Part shown: one piece after another, positions 1-10,808 of the stretch
Layout: each line of letters opens with the position of its first letter
Position numbering within the stretch: the first letter of the stretch is position 1
Assembly: GCA_004151065.3 (NCBI GenBank)
Contig: NWUY0300005757.1
Location: forward strand, 15,139-48,646
From: Larix sibirica
Taxonomy: Eukaryota > Streptophyta > Pinopsida > Pinales > Pinaceae
Reading direction: 5' to 3'
DNA: 33,508 nt
Notes under the pieces: model-generated
Database searches by the model: none
What the model was told of the DNA's origin: nothing
The model's input: only the letters and a program-made list of their open reading frames with translations
Program-made: the position numbers and the translations under genes

Positions 1-369
1 TAAGTCCCACTATGTTAGTAAATAAATGTAATGGAACCTTATTAAAAAAGGTCCACTGGGTATTTAGGAGGTTAGTATTATATTGAGATTCTATAAATAA
101 GGATGGATTACTCCTTATGATATGCGTGGAGAAAAGTATTGTATGTTGAACTTAGCTCAGTAGGAGATAGACTCCTCGAATATGCAAGTGAATAAAGTTG
201 ATTCATCTCGTCAAAAGGATCATTTCCTATATCTCTTGTATTGTTTCATATTCCTGATATCTCTGGTGTGTGATCTAAATTGCATAGTTGGGTTATAACA
301 ATTTATACCAATTGTTAACATTGACTGACCTCTACTTTTTCTCTAATAGGCCCTTTGTCCCCCCTATTA

Positions 370-790
370 CACCCCTATGGAGGGTCATAAAAATAAAGGT
401 TAGTGAGAAACTCTACTAGATTGATCGATAGAGCCTTATCCTTTTAGACTTGGCTCAATGATTGATATAAATACAAGTTGTGGTGTTTGTAAATAATGTT
501 TCCACTGCGTTAACAAAAAAGGGGCCAAACCCAAACACTTTTATCATGGAGAGGATAAATGGCCATTCCACTCTGCCATGGGATTTTTTAGAATCTATCT
601 TAATGAAGAGATCATATAGGGCTTGACTTCTATCCCATTCCATACATTGCCAAGTTGCAATCACATTATCCAAAATGTATCTACCTTTCATAAACCTCCT
701 TTTCTCTTGTCTATTGATTTTTAGAAAGATATATTTCAGTTGTAGGGTATGTGATTTGGCTAAAAATTTTCAAACATATGATTAGTTTTG
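370..790 (-). pseudogene. LINE (L1-like) reverse transcriptase relic
   Basis: Non-LTR retrotransposon reverse transcriptase fragment. An open stretch at 455-691 (minus) reads GRYILDN near its start, then a degenerate form of the RT block usually written DFEKAYDRVEW (here KIDSKKSHGRVEW), then FGFGPFF and a VETLF segment. This order is characteristic of plant L1-like RT. The same frame continues upstream to about 790 with recognisable but weak sequence. Downstream of the stop at 455, weak similarity to the RQGCPL block can be followed to about 370 with stops and shifts. The catalytic FADD block was not found. The element is truncated and non-functional. The family call is firm; the limits are approximate. 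Confidence 0.7.
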
Positions 791-791
791 G

Positions 792-2748
792 GTTTCCTAG
801 ATTCATAATGAATTTTATCAAACTAAGCTTGTTGTTGTGATAAATGCACGAATATGCATGTCTTGTCATTGACCCTATCCTTAAATCCCATTGTCAATTA
901 ATCTAGTATCAATGTCTGCTCACACATCTATTGGTGTACTTGTGCCAACGTTAGATGGACTATGTCAATACAATGTTACATAGCCACTTTTATTTCCTCC
1001 CTATAACATTGTGATTGAAAAGCCATCTTATAATGATTGAAAAAAATCTTCTCTATATTTAATGAGTGGGTTATTATCCCTTCCATTATTTCAAGGGACC
1101 TTAATGTGTTCCACTACATCTTTGGAGACAATGGATTTGAAGAAGGCCTTGGTTGACCTACCTCTACTTTTGACCTAGTGAAACCTAGGTTTGGTTTGGG
1201 TTCAAACCCTCCCCTTGTATATCTCTTCTACCTTAAGTGAGTTCCTTAGCTTAGCCATCTTCCCCTAATGCTTCTCACTAAAAGGGATAACTCATAACAT
1301 CTTTGACAGTTGTCCCATATCATACTAGACCACTTTGCATTTTCTTCTTCTCATTGTGACCAATGTCCTATTGTAACCCCTACAAAAGGTAGTGATCCTC
1401 CAAAACAAACCAACCATGTGTGGCCATGTCCTCAACCATAGCATGTAACATGCCCTAGACACTCCTAGACCTTAGGGATGGTACAATTACTGGAAGAGGA
1501 TAGCCTATTATTAGTCATGTCATGCTAGTTGATTGCTAGCAACAAATAAAAGATCTTCGATTGACTAGGAGGTGTAGATTGTTGTAAATAAAAGCAAACA
1601 TGGATGCAACACGCTCCACTCTTGCATGGCCATCAATTTTTTAATAAAAGTTTTACTACTATGGGAAATACTTTCAATGAGTTGGGGTTGAGACTTGCTC
1701 CAATACTAATTTAAACTTCAATGTTGAAGTTATTGTCATCTGTTGGACTATAGTGGCTAAGGAGTGCCCAAGGATCGAAATATGAACACAAAAATGAGCA
1801 TGTGCTTCCCAATTAGTGTTGAACCTTTCTTGGGAGATGATATTGACTTATAGTGGAAGGCTTTATTTATGTTCCAGTTTGGGAGAAGGCAAGGATGCTC
1901 ACTTCCTATCAATTGAAGACAACGTTGTGATGTTGGAGGAAGAGGGAGTGGAGATGGAGGAGAGTTGTGGGCTCAATATGTCACCTTTGGATGACATGAT
2001 GAATAATAATTAGTACATGTCAATATAGGATCCACTATATAATGGTTTCCATAGACCAATGGTTTAGGATGACAAGTTTTGGTGGACAATGTTTTCATAA
2101 CTTGTAATTAAGATATTATATCCTTCATTACATGCTTTCCACATAACTACCATACCCCCGAAGCAGGGGAAGGGGAACACCGAAGGAAATCTAGGTAGGA
2201 TTTTTGTTAGATGGACTAATAGTAACATATTATAGTTTAATAGAGTTATATGTTTCCCATGCATCCAAACATGCATAGAATTGCTAGACTAATAACATTT
2301 GATAACATTAGTGTTTTTTAAAAGAGCTCACTCAAAATATAGATAAGTAAACAATTTATTTTTGTGAAACCCAACATTTGTTATCTTGGCGAGTGCTACA
2401 TGAAATTAATATCAATTTAGCCGAAGTTTACCTCAAATAATCGTTTTTAATACATCTTAATAAACCAAACTCCAATTTAAAGTGCAAGTGTTCATTTTAT
2501 AAACATCCCTAAATTTCAAGCCTAGATTTTTAAAATGATGACTCGTGATGATTCATTAATTAATGTTAACTTTGACTACATTTAGAACTTCAAGTTAAAG
2601 TTAAAGAAAAAACATTATCTAGATATCTCACCAACATGGATACAAAGACAACGATCTTATAGACATAACCATCCGATGTTCATTAATAAACACACACACC
2701 TTGAATTTTCCACCATTAAATTCAACCATTATCGAGACAGTCCACAAC
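792..2748. other. Unassigned intergenic sequence
   Basis: I see no supportable gene here. Short ORFs at 1816-2013 (+) and 2064-2276 (-) have no recognisable motif. The segment at about 1195-1220 contains a GGTTCAAACC-like stretch reminiscent of a tRNA T-arm, as found in tRNA-derived SINEs, but there is no A/B box pair or tail to support a SINE call. Part of this stretch may be older LINE sequence upstream of the RT relic. Confidence 0.4.
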
Positions 2749-2800
2749 ATCACATTATCTTCTATAGTTCTAAGATCACATTATCTCCTATAGTTCTAAG
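2749..2800. repeat. 26-bp tandem duplication (two copies)
   Basis: A 26-base unit beginning ATCACATTATCT occurs at 2749-2774 and immediately again at 2775-2800, with one base changed. It is a simple two-copy tandem duplication in non-coding DNA. Confidence 0.9.
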
Positions 2801-3085
2801 ATGATTGACCAGATAATCATAGAAGGGGGGAGATATTCACATTTATGAATTATAAAAGTAAACGAGAAGAGTTGGGATACATCAAGGCAATCAGAGATAG
2901 AAGGAACCTTGTGCAAACGTGTCCAATTGAAAACCCCATCCCCACACGTGTTTATGTAGTGGTGAGCTAAGCGAATGGTTGGATTTTACGCCATTAACAA
3001 GCGACAAAGTTGATAGTACCCAAAAACACGCAACTCTCCTTTTATTAGGCTTCAAAGATTATGTCATACCTTCTTTTTTCTACAT

Positions 3086-3292
3086 GAATCAAGGGCTGGT
3101 CAGATTTGAATTCAGAGTTGGGTATTCTTCAAGGAATTAAGGGCTGGTCAGATTTGAATTCAGTTGGGTACAGGAAGAATCAAGGGTTAGTTAGATTTGA
3201 ATTTCAGATTTGAATTTAGTTGGGTACAGAAAATGCTGGCTCATTATTCTTCAAAAATCAAGGATTAGTCAGATTTGAATTCAAGTGGGTTA
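3086..3292. repeat. Degenerate tandem repeat array, about 4 units
   Basis: Four imperfect units share a core of TCAGATTTGAATTCA preceded by AAGGGCTGG-like sequence and followed by GTTGGGTA. They lie at about 3087-3124, 3135-3170, 3178-3226 and 3256-3290. The third unit contains the core twice. Unit spacing varies from about 45 to 75 bases, so this is a degraded minisatellite rather than a clean array. No coding function is apparent. Confidence 0.8.
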
Positions 3293-3831
3293 GAAAACAT
3301 TGTTTCATTCAACCATTACACTGTTCACTCAAAACTAAAATTATGTAATACCTAATGAAATGTAATAACATTTCAATCAATATAAATGTCATAGTTCAAC
3401 ATACTAAATGTTACTAAATTGAAAATTGAAACACATTCTGAGTGTAATCCTATTACATTCTAATAATGAAGATGACCCATGTGAGAATTCAAAGCTAGCA
3501 ATCATAGTCATGTCATCAGCTCAACTGAAATGAAGATTTAAAATGGAGTGCTATCAAGATTCTCTTGGTTTTGGATTGTAGTGGTAAAGTGGTTGCTCTG
3601 ATTATTTTATAGAACGAACTACATGGCAACATCAAAATCTAAAGAAAGGCATTCATTCATTAACCATTTCCAAAGGTAACAAAATAATTATGTTTACATA
3701 GAAGCGTTTGCTCGGCTTAAAGTATATGAAACAAAGGAGAATGCATAAGAGCTAGTCCTTAATTTGAATTTATTATTAATGTTAATATACTGTAATATGC
3801 TTTGGATTAGTTATTCTTTATGCATATAAAT

Positions 3832-3953
3832 ATGTGATATAATCTTTTTTTATATCAATTAATATTATTTAAATTTCTTGATATTTGAAAACATGTGATA
3901 TAATCTTTTTCTTATGTCAACTAATATTATTTAAATTTCTTGATATTTGAAAA
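3832..3953. repeat. 61-bp tandem duplication (two copies)
   Basis: Two adjacent copies (3832-3892 and 3893-3953) of an AT-rich unit starting ATGTGATATAATC and ending in CTTGATATTTGAAAA-type sequence. They differ at only a few positions. Confidence 0.85.
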
Positions 3954-4492
3954 TATTTTGATTCAGGGTATAGTATTTTTTAAGATATAATATTTTACTT
4001 AATTTTAAAATTTATATAAAAATATAAAACTAAAATCAACATAGATTCATCTTAAGTCATAATTTTTGTAAAAGATAAAAAATTATAGTAAAAAAATTTG
4101 TAATAAAAATAATCAAAACTTTAAAACAAATTATAATATTAACAACAATTCTTCATTTTAATTGAAACTGTTGTAATAATTAGTATATTTTATTTGAATA
4201 CATATCAAATAATTTAATATCTAAAATTTTTACAATTTTTATTTTAATGTTTTAAAATTGAAGTTGTTAATATTTTGTAAAAAACAATGGTTTTCAAACA
4301 TAAAAAATTAAGAAACTTTTACATTTGTCTTCACATACAAAATTTTAGATAAGAATTATAAAATAACAAACCTTGAAAAAGTCCAATGACAACTTTTGTA
4401 TTTGTCTTTACATATAAAATTTTACAATTTCTATTTTAATAGAAAATGTTTTTGTTTTCAAATAGACAACTAAAAAAAATAGATTACAAATT

Positions 4493-4541
4493 GAACTTGA
4501 GTGGGGAGATTCTTCCCAACCACTCAAGCTACATCCAATGA
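4493..4541. repeat. Dispersed motif with hairpin, related copy at 32951
   Basis: The stretch runs GAACTTGAGTGGGGAGAT, then CCAACCACTCAAGCTAC. Its outer 9-base arms (CTTGAGTGG at 4496-4504 and CCACTCAAG at 4520-4528) are perfectly complementary. A diverged relative lies at 32951-33009 (GAACTTGGATGGGGAGGAT, then ACAACCACTCTAGCTAGA). I infer a dispersed non-autonomous repeat, possibly SINE- or TRIM-like; the family is not identified. Confidence 0.45.
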
Positions 4542-4990
4542 ACTATACATACTTATCTTATTACCAATTTTATTTATTAATTTCACATATATAATTTTAT
4601 TTATACATATTTTATACCTAACTTAAGATTCATCTTAAATATTTTTTAATTTTTTATTAGGATTATTATTTTTTATAATTTAATATGTATTTTTTATTAC
4701 ATACTGTGCATATATTTTCTATTTTACCTAATTATTCCCTATTGACTTAAAAACAAAAAAGTAATCGAAAAAAATCAAAATTTTTTTTGATAACCTCATA
4801 ATCAAATATAAAATGATAAAAATTATTTTTTCTAAACCCTATCATCTAACGATAAAAATAAAACATTATTTTCTAAGCCTTATCATCTAATGACATCGTT
4901 TTAAATAATAAAGAATATATATACAATTTAAAAAAAAAAAAATTCTAAGCCCTATCCTCTAATAAAACCATTTCTAGACTAAATAGTATT

Positions 4991-6112
4991 GATGTGTATT
5001 TAGGTATCTTCTGAAACAAGTTGATAGTTGTTTTTTTGTAAAATTGAAGTGAATGATTAGTCATCAATGTGTAATATTTTGGAAGGGACATATTTGATGA
5101 AGAACAAGATCAGTGTCATGTGATAACCGATCTATCATTGTACTGTTTTAATTCATTTTGAAGAAAAATCGTATGCTTTTTTTTCCTTGGAAAAAAAAAA
5201 ACCATTTTTACAAAAAATTCAAGAATATAGATTCGATTTTATTTGTGTGATATTTTGTCATGAGGTCACTTAGTTTGCTCTTATTTTTGACGCAATTCTT
5301 AATCAAAGACACACAAGGTTCATCTCCTTAACAATTCCATGAATCATTGTTGCCTTACCTTTCATGAAACATCTAAAAAGGTGCTATCTCCTTAACATTT
5401 CCCTATGTTATTGGAGGAGCGCCTTCTCCTAAGCATGAGAATGGAAACCCATCTACATGTGCCACACTAGAAGAAATGGGTCTTGTGGTTTCATGACGAA
5501 TAGAAGAAGCTAATTCTAGAGTGAGGAAAATGATTCAAGATCACTTTCCTCAACATGATATGTTTCACTATAAAGCTTTGGGCATTTTTATTTAAGCTTT
5601 TTCTTTTGCTTTATCAAAGTTTATGTTTATGTATATACTCATAAAAAATGTTGAATCTAATGCATTTTATATAGTTTCATCTGCATTCTCACTACAAATT
5701 GTGGACTCTTTTGTTGAAACATGTTTTTTTCCTTTCTGTCAGGCTTCTCCCTGGCTTACAAAAATGCCTTGCGTAGTTTGGTGAATAGCATTCATGAATA
5801 TAAATCAAGATCTAGTCTATGAATAAATATTATTAATTGGACCAGCATTTCCCAAAGGTGTTTTCATTCATATAATTTCATTTTTTGCATTGATACTTGT
5901 ACCACGGTTCTAAAGAGTTAAGCCTCGAATTCATTTTTCTAGATTAGGCATCCCTTTTTGTGTTTGAAGAGAATTAAGAGAAATCCATTGGTGATCTATT
6001 TAACGAATGGAGCGGCAATGGATTCAGTTTCTCCCTTGGTAATCTAGAATATGGGAAGAGAAGCAATGCATTTGGTGCCCGATGCTATGCAAATGTGCGC
6101 CCTATGAATTAA
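4991..6112. other. Unassigned intergenic sequence
   Basis: No supportable gene. A short open reading around 5400-5590 (+) is not recognised and has stops on both sides. If an upstream exon of the cytokinin oxidase remnant at 6113 was ever here, I cannot see it. Confidence 0.4.
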
Positions 6113-6310
6113 GAGGTAGATCATTCTCTATTTGAAATTCTTGGAATATTCCAAGCACATGGCATTGAAATGAAGCAATACCTTCCTGATTACATGACAA
6201 TTGCAAAGTGAAAGAGGCATTTTGGAGGATAGTGGGAACAATTCGTGGAGAGAAAATGCAAGTTCGATCCTCAAGGGATTTTTGCTCTAGGACAAACAAT
6301 ATTTGTTGAG
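6113..6310 (+). pseudogene. Cytokinin oxidase/dehydrogenase C-terminal exon remnant
   Basis: Cytokinin dehydrogenases are FAD enzymes that cleave the side chain of isoprenoid cytokinins. This fragment reads as the extreme C-terminus of that family. From about 6119 it runs FEILGIF, GIEMKQYLPDY, then KRHFGG, WEQFVERK, KFDPQGI and GQTIF (about 6290-6300). This matches the family's terminal pattern: a KQYLPHY block, HFG, W..F..RK.KFDP, and ILAPGQ.IF. Two codons are nonsense: TGA at about 6209 where the family has Trp, and TAG at about 6227. An acceptor-like AG at 6117-6118 suggests that this is the last exon of a formerly spliced gene. No upstream exons (FAD-binding or substrate domains) were found, so it is an isolated exon relic. 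The family call is fairly confident; it is not expressed as a functional enzyme. Confidence 0.72.
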
Positions 6311-6390
6311 ATGTTATCTAATACGAATATTGATTCTTGCTCAAAGTCGAACAATATTTCATAAGATGTTATCTAATATGAATATCTCCT
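6294..6390. repeat. Imperfect direct repeat, about 59-bp spacing
   Basis: The segment ACAATATTTGTTGAGATG, continuing through GTTATCTAATACGAATAT (from about 6295), is repeated with changes from about 6354 as ACAATATTTCATAAGATG, followed by GTTATCTAATATGAATAT. It overlaps the 3' end of the cytokinin oxidase exon remnant. Confidence 0.7.
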
Positions 6391-7067
6391 TGATTTGAAG
6401 ATTTCCATGGCCATGCACCATCATTATTAATAAAAACCTATTAAAAAATCCGTCAAAACATTAATAGTTCAACTAGCAAACTCAACTAGGCATTTCATCA
6501 AACACTTAGCAAACTTTGATTTCTACCTCAAATAAAGATTCAACAGTGATGCAGTAAACCCAAACACATGTAACTATACTTTAAAGGGGAGAAACACAAA
6601 TGCTAAACAAATATGAAATATAACAGTAGAAAATAAGAATGAACAATAGTCACATTCACCACATTTGGCATAAGATATTTGGTCAAAAGATGCTAGAAAA
6701 AACCACAAGGGGAAAGCCAGTCACAAGAGAGATTTTACTGAGCTCACAGGAAAAAGATTTTTTGAGTATACAACAACAAGTTATGACAACAAAAACGAAT
6801 AGTACTTATCTCAGTCACCGTGCCTACAATACTCCTTGGAAAATGTGCCAAATGCCACACAAAATAGGCAAGACTTCTTCCTTGAAATCTGTGCCCATAT
6901 TTCAACAGTATGACCTACACAATACAACCTCTATGGAAGCAAATCGCTCCTTGGAAATAGTGCACAATAGAAGTATAGGATGTACATAATACTAACAACA
7001 AATTTTCACTTGCCACTCACTTAGATTTTCATATTTAGGTTCCAAAATTTCCACCTAAAAAATGCCT
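6391..7067. other. Unassigned intergenic sequence
   Basis: Contains an open frame of 116 codons at 6639-6989 (+) with no recognisable domain. Its Asn/Thr/Ser/His-rich composition is what AT-rich non-coding DNA gives. I do not support it as a gene. Confidence 0.4.
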
Positions 7068-7586
7068 ACAAAGACTTTAGAAGAAACATTTGACAACACG
7101 ATTTGAAAAGTCACTAATTCATACTTATAAAAAATGATTGAAATGATCATTAAATGATTTGATGTTGTCTCCAAACTTTTTTTTTCTTCTTTCAACATAC
7201 TTCCTAACTTGCCCTATATATTCATGTTCCAAAATAGAACCCTTTAAGTTTGTCTCTTTTCTCTTGATTGCAATGATTGAAAAGTTTAAAGCCTCATTTG
7301 AATTTTCAACAATTTTTATGTATAATGTTTACAAAAGCTTTAGAAGACATATTTGACAACACCATTTGAAAAGTCACTAATTCATACTCATAAAAAATGA
7401 TTGGAATGATCATTAAGTGATTTGATATTATCTCCAAATTTTTTTTTTCTTTCAACATACTTCTTAATTTGCCATATATATTCCAAAAAAAACCCTTGAA
7501 GTTTGTCTCTTTTCTCTTAATTGCATTGACTGAAAAGTTTAAATCCTCATTTGAATTTTCAACAATATTTATGTATGTATAATGTT
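7068..7586. repeat. Tandem duplication of about 260 bp (two copies)
   Basis: Copy 1 at 7068-7330 and copy 2 at 7331-7586 align along their whole length. Shared blocks include TTTGACAACAC, GAAAAGTCACTAATTCATAC, the T-rich run near 7173/7438, TTTGTCTCTTTTCTCTT and CATTTGAATTTTCAACAA. They differ by scattered substitutions and small indels (I estimate about 10-12%). The duplication is therefore old but still contiguous. The short ORF in it (7159-7356) is not coding. Confidence 0.9.
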
Positions 7587-8332
7587 TTGAGAGGTTTAAG
7601 CAAAGATGAGAAAATGGAGCTTACTAGTTTAGCTAGTTTAGCCTCCACCACGTGCAGGTGCTAAGCTTTTCACATCCTTCTGAGGGTAATTCCCCACCAT
7701 TTCCAATCGCATATTGGATGGAAGATATCGTTCGATTTAAATTTAATAATAATAAAAAAATACAACATTTATGAAGTTCCAGTTAATAGGATATAGCATT
7801 TCATATGATACGAAATATTCACATCAAACCTTTTGTTATTGGAAAAAAATAGTCGCGCTTTTGTTTTTTTGGATCAAAAGACAAAACCTCCACGACAGCG
7901 TGTTCCGAGCTGGTTCTACAGCACCTAAGTCAGAAAAGGCCAAACAAATATTTTGTTTTTGTTTTTAATTGAAACAGACTGTACCGTCAAGCTCGTACCA
8001 ACTCCACAAATCATCACGGTTTTCGCCTCAAATTTAATGACTTTCCCACCATATTGCAAGGGCGATGAATGTCTATTCACATTTTTTCCTCTTTTCCATG
8101 CTATTTTCACACCATGAACAAGAACCCAGATTCCTGCACACACGATCCCGCCTGCCTTTGACCTGTGCAGACAGCTTTGAAGGCAAATGGTAACTGGGCA
8201 TGAGTTCGAGACTCAAGTCACCACAACATTCGCTGCAGTCATCGTTGGTTTCTGCTAACCGGATCGATTAGGTTAGGTATGTATTTGACTGAAAATTCCA
8301 AACTCTGCTTAAATGAATGCCCACACCTTTAT
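7587..8332. other. Upstream region of the LysM receptor pseudogene
   Basis: No gene supported. The 72-codon ORF at 7925-8143 (-) and the 65-codon ORF at 7771-7968 (+) have no recognisable features. This stretch is less AT-rich towards 8000-8280 and presumably holds the former promoter of the gene at 8437. Confidence 0.4.
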
Positions 8333-8342
8333 CTATTTATAC
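8333..8342 (+). promoter_or_regulatory. Possible TATA box of the LysM receptor gene
   Basis: CTATTTATAC lies about 95 bases upstream of the chosen ATG (8437), a normal distance for a plant core promoter with a 5' leader of 60-70 bases. The match is only reasonable, and no transcript evidence is available. Confidence 0.3.
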
Positions 8343-8436
8343 AGCAATACCGATTCCAAGCACTGGGCAGGCATGGTCCTCTGTACCCTCTTCAGCAATT
8401 TTCATACTTTTGCTGTCGTTGCAGAGCTCCTCCAAC

Positions 8437-10385
8437 ATGGGTAACAGACATCAGATGCTGTTACTCCTCTGTTCTTTCCTTCTTCTTGTTGCTGGTAGAA
8501 CCCAAGCCCAGGATTCCCAACCCAATATCACAGGTTACTCCTGCTCCAACAGCTCATTGCAGTGTAACACATATGCTTTTTATCGAGCCCAAGCTCCTGA
8601 TTTCCTTGATCTCCTAAATATCAGTGATTTATTCGGGGTGCAAAGAGCCCAAATAGCAAGCGCCAGTAACTTGGCTACTACTACCGTCTCCGTGGTTGAT
8701 GGGCAGTCTTTGCTTGTTCCCATAACATGCGGATGCATGGGGAATTACTCGCAGGCAAATATCAGCTACACAATCTTTAAGGACGATACTTTTTATACGG
8801 TTTCAACTCGGAAATTTGAGAATTTGACAACATATCAGGCTGTAGAGGTTGCAAATCCTACCCTGGTACCGACAGACCTTTCAATTGGGGTTTCGGTTAT
8901 CTTTCCAATCAGATGCAAATGTCCATCAGAAGCCCAAGTGACAAATGGGACCAAGATGCTTATAACATATCTTGTGCAGCCCGGGGATTCTCTGTCAACC
9001 GTCAGCAAGAAGTTTGGCGCAGATCTGCAGGATTTGAAATCTGTGAACGGTATGAATTCAACCCTAACTCCTTATGCTACAGTTTTGGTTCCTGTTTCCC
9101 AGTTACCTGTGCTTGCTCAAGATCCTTCGTCATCCCCATCTCCACCTCCACCTCCACCTCCACCTCCACCTACAACTACTTCAGGAAATAACACTAATTT
9201 CAGGAGATGGGTCGAATAGTGGTGTTGTTATAGGGGCTTGACTGGGTCGCGCTGCCGTACTTGTTTGCATTGCCCTGTTCGTGTTTTGTGTGTTGACGAG
9301 GAGGGATCAGTCACATAAACAAACTAGCACATATGAAGGTCCGAAGCCGCCTGCTGATGCAAGAGCAAGGTCCTTTGGGACTCTGGGAGAGAGAATACTA
9401 AAAAAAGTCTTATAAGTAACATTCAAGACTGCTTTGAGAAGCCATTCATGTACTCTGTTGAAGATCTTCAGCAAGCAACTCAGAATTTCAGCCCTTCGTG
9501 CAATATAGAGGGCTCTGTTTATAAGGGTACTATAGATGTTAAGGATTATTCCATAAAGCTCATGAAAAGAGATATATCCCAGGAGTTAAGGTTATTGCAG
9601 AAGGTCAACCACACTAATATGGTTAAGTTAGAGGGGTTTTGTATCAGTTCTGAGGGCCAATCTTAGTTGATTTATGAGTACGTAGAAAATGGTTATTTGA
9701 ATACCTGCTTCATGATCCAAAATCTGTTCAGAACATGACTTCCTTTGGTTGGAGCTCTTCCTTACTTCCATAAAAAACAAGATTGCAAATTGCTTTAGAT
9801 GTCGCTAATGGTCTTCATTATATTCATGAGCACACAACCCCTAGTGTTGTGCACAAAGATATCAAGAGTAGCAATATTCTCTTGGATGGCAAGTTCAGGG
9901 CTAAAATTGCAAATTTTGGCATGGCTAAATCTGGCATTAATGCTCTTACAAGGCACATCATGGGCACCCAAGGATACATGGCTCCAGAATACCTAGCCGA
10001 TGGATTTGTTTCCCCGATGCTTGATGTGTTTGCATTTGGAGTTGTGCTTCTAGAGCTGATTTCTGGCAAAGAAGCCATAATTCGACAAGGTGGAGTTCCA
10101 TTAGCAGGAAAGGAAGGCCTACTTTGGACCCAAATAAATCCCATTTTAGAAGGGGAAGACAGAGAAGAGAAGCTGAGAAAATGGGTTAATGGAAATGAGC
10201 AGAATGCGTCTTCCATTGACACTGTTCTTGGCCTTGCAATCATAGCTAGAGCATGTGTGGAAGAAGATCCAGAAGCACGACCCACCCTGCCAGAAATAGT
10301 TTACAAGCTTTCGAATCTATTGGAGGCCTGTGCGAGTATTCCTGATGAAGGTTTTGAGCTCTCAACTTCAGTTATTGGAAGGTGA
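8437..10385 (+). pseudogene. LysM receptor-like kinase pseudogene, LYK4/LYK5 type
   Basis: LYK4/LYK5-type proteins are plasma-membrane co-receptors for chitin-type glycans. Start ATG 8437 is chosen because it begins a signal peptide (MGNRHQMLLLLCSF, about 25 residues); an upstream in-frame ATG (8317) would bury it. The ectodomain has paired-Cys motifs (CGC, CKC) and three LysM regions; the third begins about YLVQPGDSL. A proline tract and a transmembrane segment (about 9250-9300) follow. The kinase half keeps non-canonical marks typical of LYK4/5 pseudokinases: IEGSVYKG instead of a full Gly loop, HKD for HRD (9852), NFG for DFG (9912) and APE at 9981. Disablements are a frameshift near 9203, TGA 9239-9241, a shift in the A7 run 9400-9406, TAG 9664-9666, a shift near 9697 and TAA 9771-9773. 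Length (about 640 codons) and absence of introns fit the family. It is a recent unitary or duplicated pseudogene; sequencing error could explain the indels but hardly all three nonsense codons. Confidence 0.88.
9141..9170 (+). repeat. CCTCCA microsatellite encoding a proline run
   Basis: About five hexamer units of CCTCCA lie in the juxtamembrane part of the LysM receptor pseudogene and encode an unbroken Pro run of about ten residues between the third LysM and the transmembrane segment. Such tracts are length-variable by slippage. Confidence 0.85.
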
Positions 10386-10808
10386 TTTTGCCATAGCAGT
10401 GTTCCCATCTTGACTCAACCCAAATCAAATCCGAGATTTCCACTTTCCAACTAAATACGGGTCCATTGGCTGTTTCTTCTCATGTTTTATTCTCACTGTT
10501 GAGGAAATGTTCACACATATTTGTAATATTTTTTTGTATATCTGTAATTTTTTCTGTATGTGTAAAAGCTTTTGTTTGGTTTGTGGGGAGCTTCTATGAC
10601 ATGGATATCTCTATTATTTTTGGTATGTGTAATTTTTGTTTAATTTGTGGGGAACCATGAACCTCCAATTGACACTAAGGCTTCAAAAATATCCACTTTA
10701 ACATGAGTGGGACAGGAGTAACTTTATTAATTGAATGATATAGTTATGCTTGCCAGTGTGGCTTTCCTGATTGTATATAACAGATTTGTATGGTGATATG
10801 GATTATAT
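10386..10808 (+). other. 3' flank of the LysM receptor pseudogene
   Basis: No further coding sequence is seen. T-rich and TGTA-containing sequence at about 10500-10650 resembles a plant 3' untranslated region, but no clear AATAAA near a plausible cleavage site could be assigned. Confidence 0.35.

Larger units (their letters stand above)
3740..4990. other. Very AT-rich stretch
   Basis: A long run dominated by A and T, with many A(n)/T(n) tracts and no convincing ORF. It contains a 61-bp tandem duplication, a small perfect-stem hairpin (4496-4528) and a 20-base motif starting TTCTAA that occurs three times (about 4830, 4871 and 4943). Such composition is typical of decayed transposon sequence or a matrix-attachment-like region; the sequence alone does not decide which. 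Confidence 0.6.

Noticed and set aside
1816-2276. Short ORFs on both strands as genes
   Set aside because: Each is under 75 codons, has no recognisable motif, and lies in sequence with no supporting structure.
3086-3292. CRISPR-like array
   Set aside because: Repeats are imperfect, spacing is irregular, and the context is plant non-coding DNA.
6639-6989. 116-codon ORF as a gene
   Set aside because: No domain, signal, or codon pattern beyond AT-rich background; surrounded by non-coding repeats.
8195-8217. tRNA or SINE box at the GAGTTCGAGACTC sequence
   Set aside because: Only a B-box-like stretch is visible; no A box, cloverleaf or tail could be found around it.
8317-8436. Upstream in-frame ATG as start of the LysM receptor
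   Set aside because: It would place 40 extra residues before a clean signal peptide and lies upstream of the TATA-like sequence at 8333, inside what should be the promoter.
9824-10285. 153-codon minus-strand ORF
   Set aside because: Exactly antisense to the kinase half of the LysM receptor pseudogene; its openness follows from the codon structure of the real frame.
8437-10385. Introns explaining the breaks in the LysM receptor
   Set aside because: Homologous coding sequence continues directly across each break in a neighbouring frame, with no missing or extra block and no GT..AG pair; three breaks are single nonsense codons.
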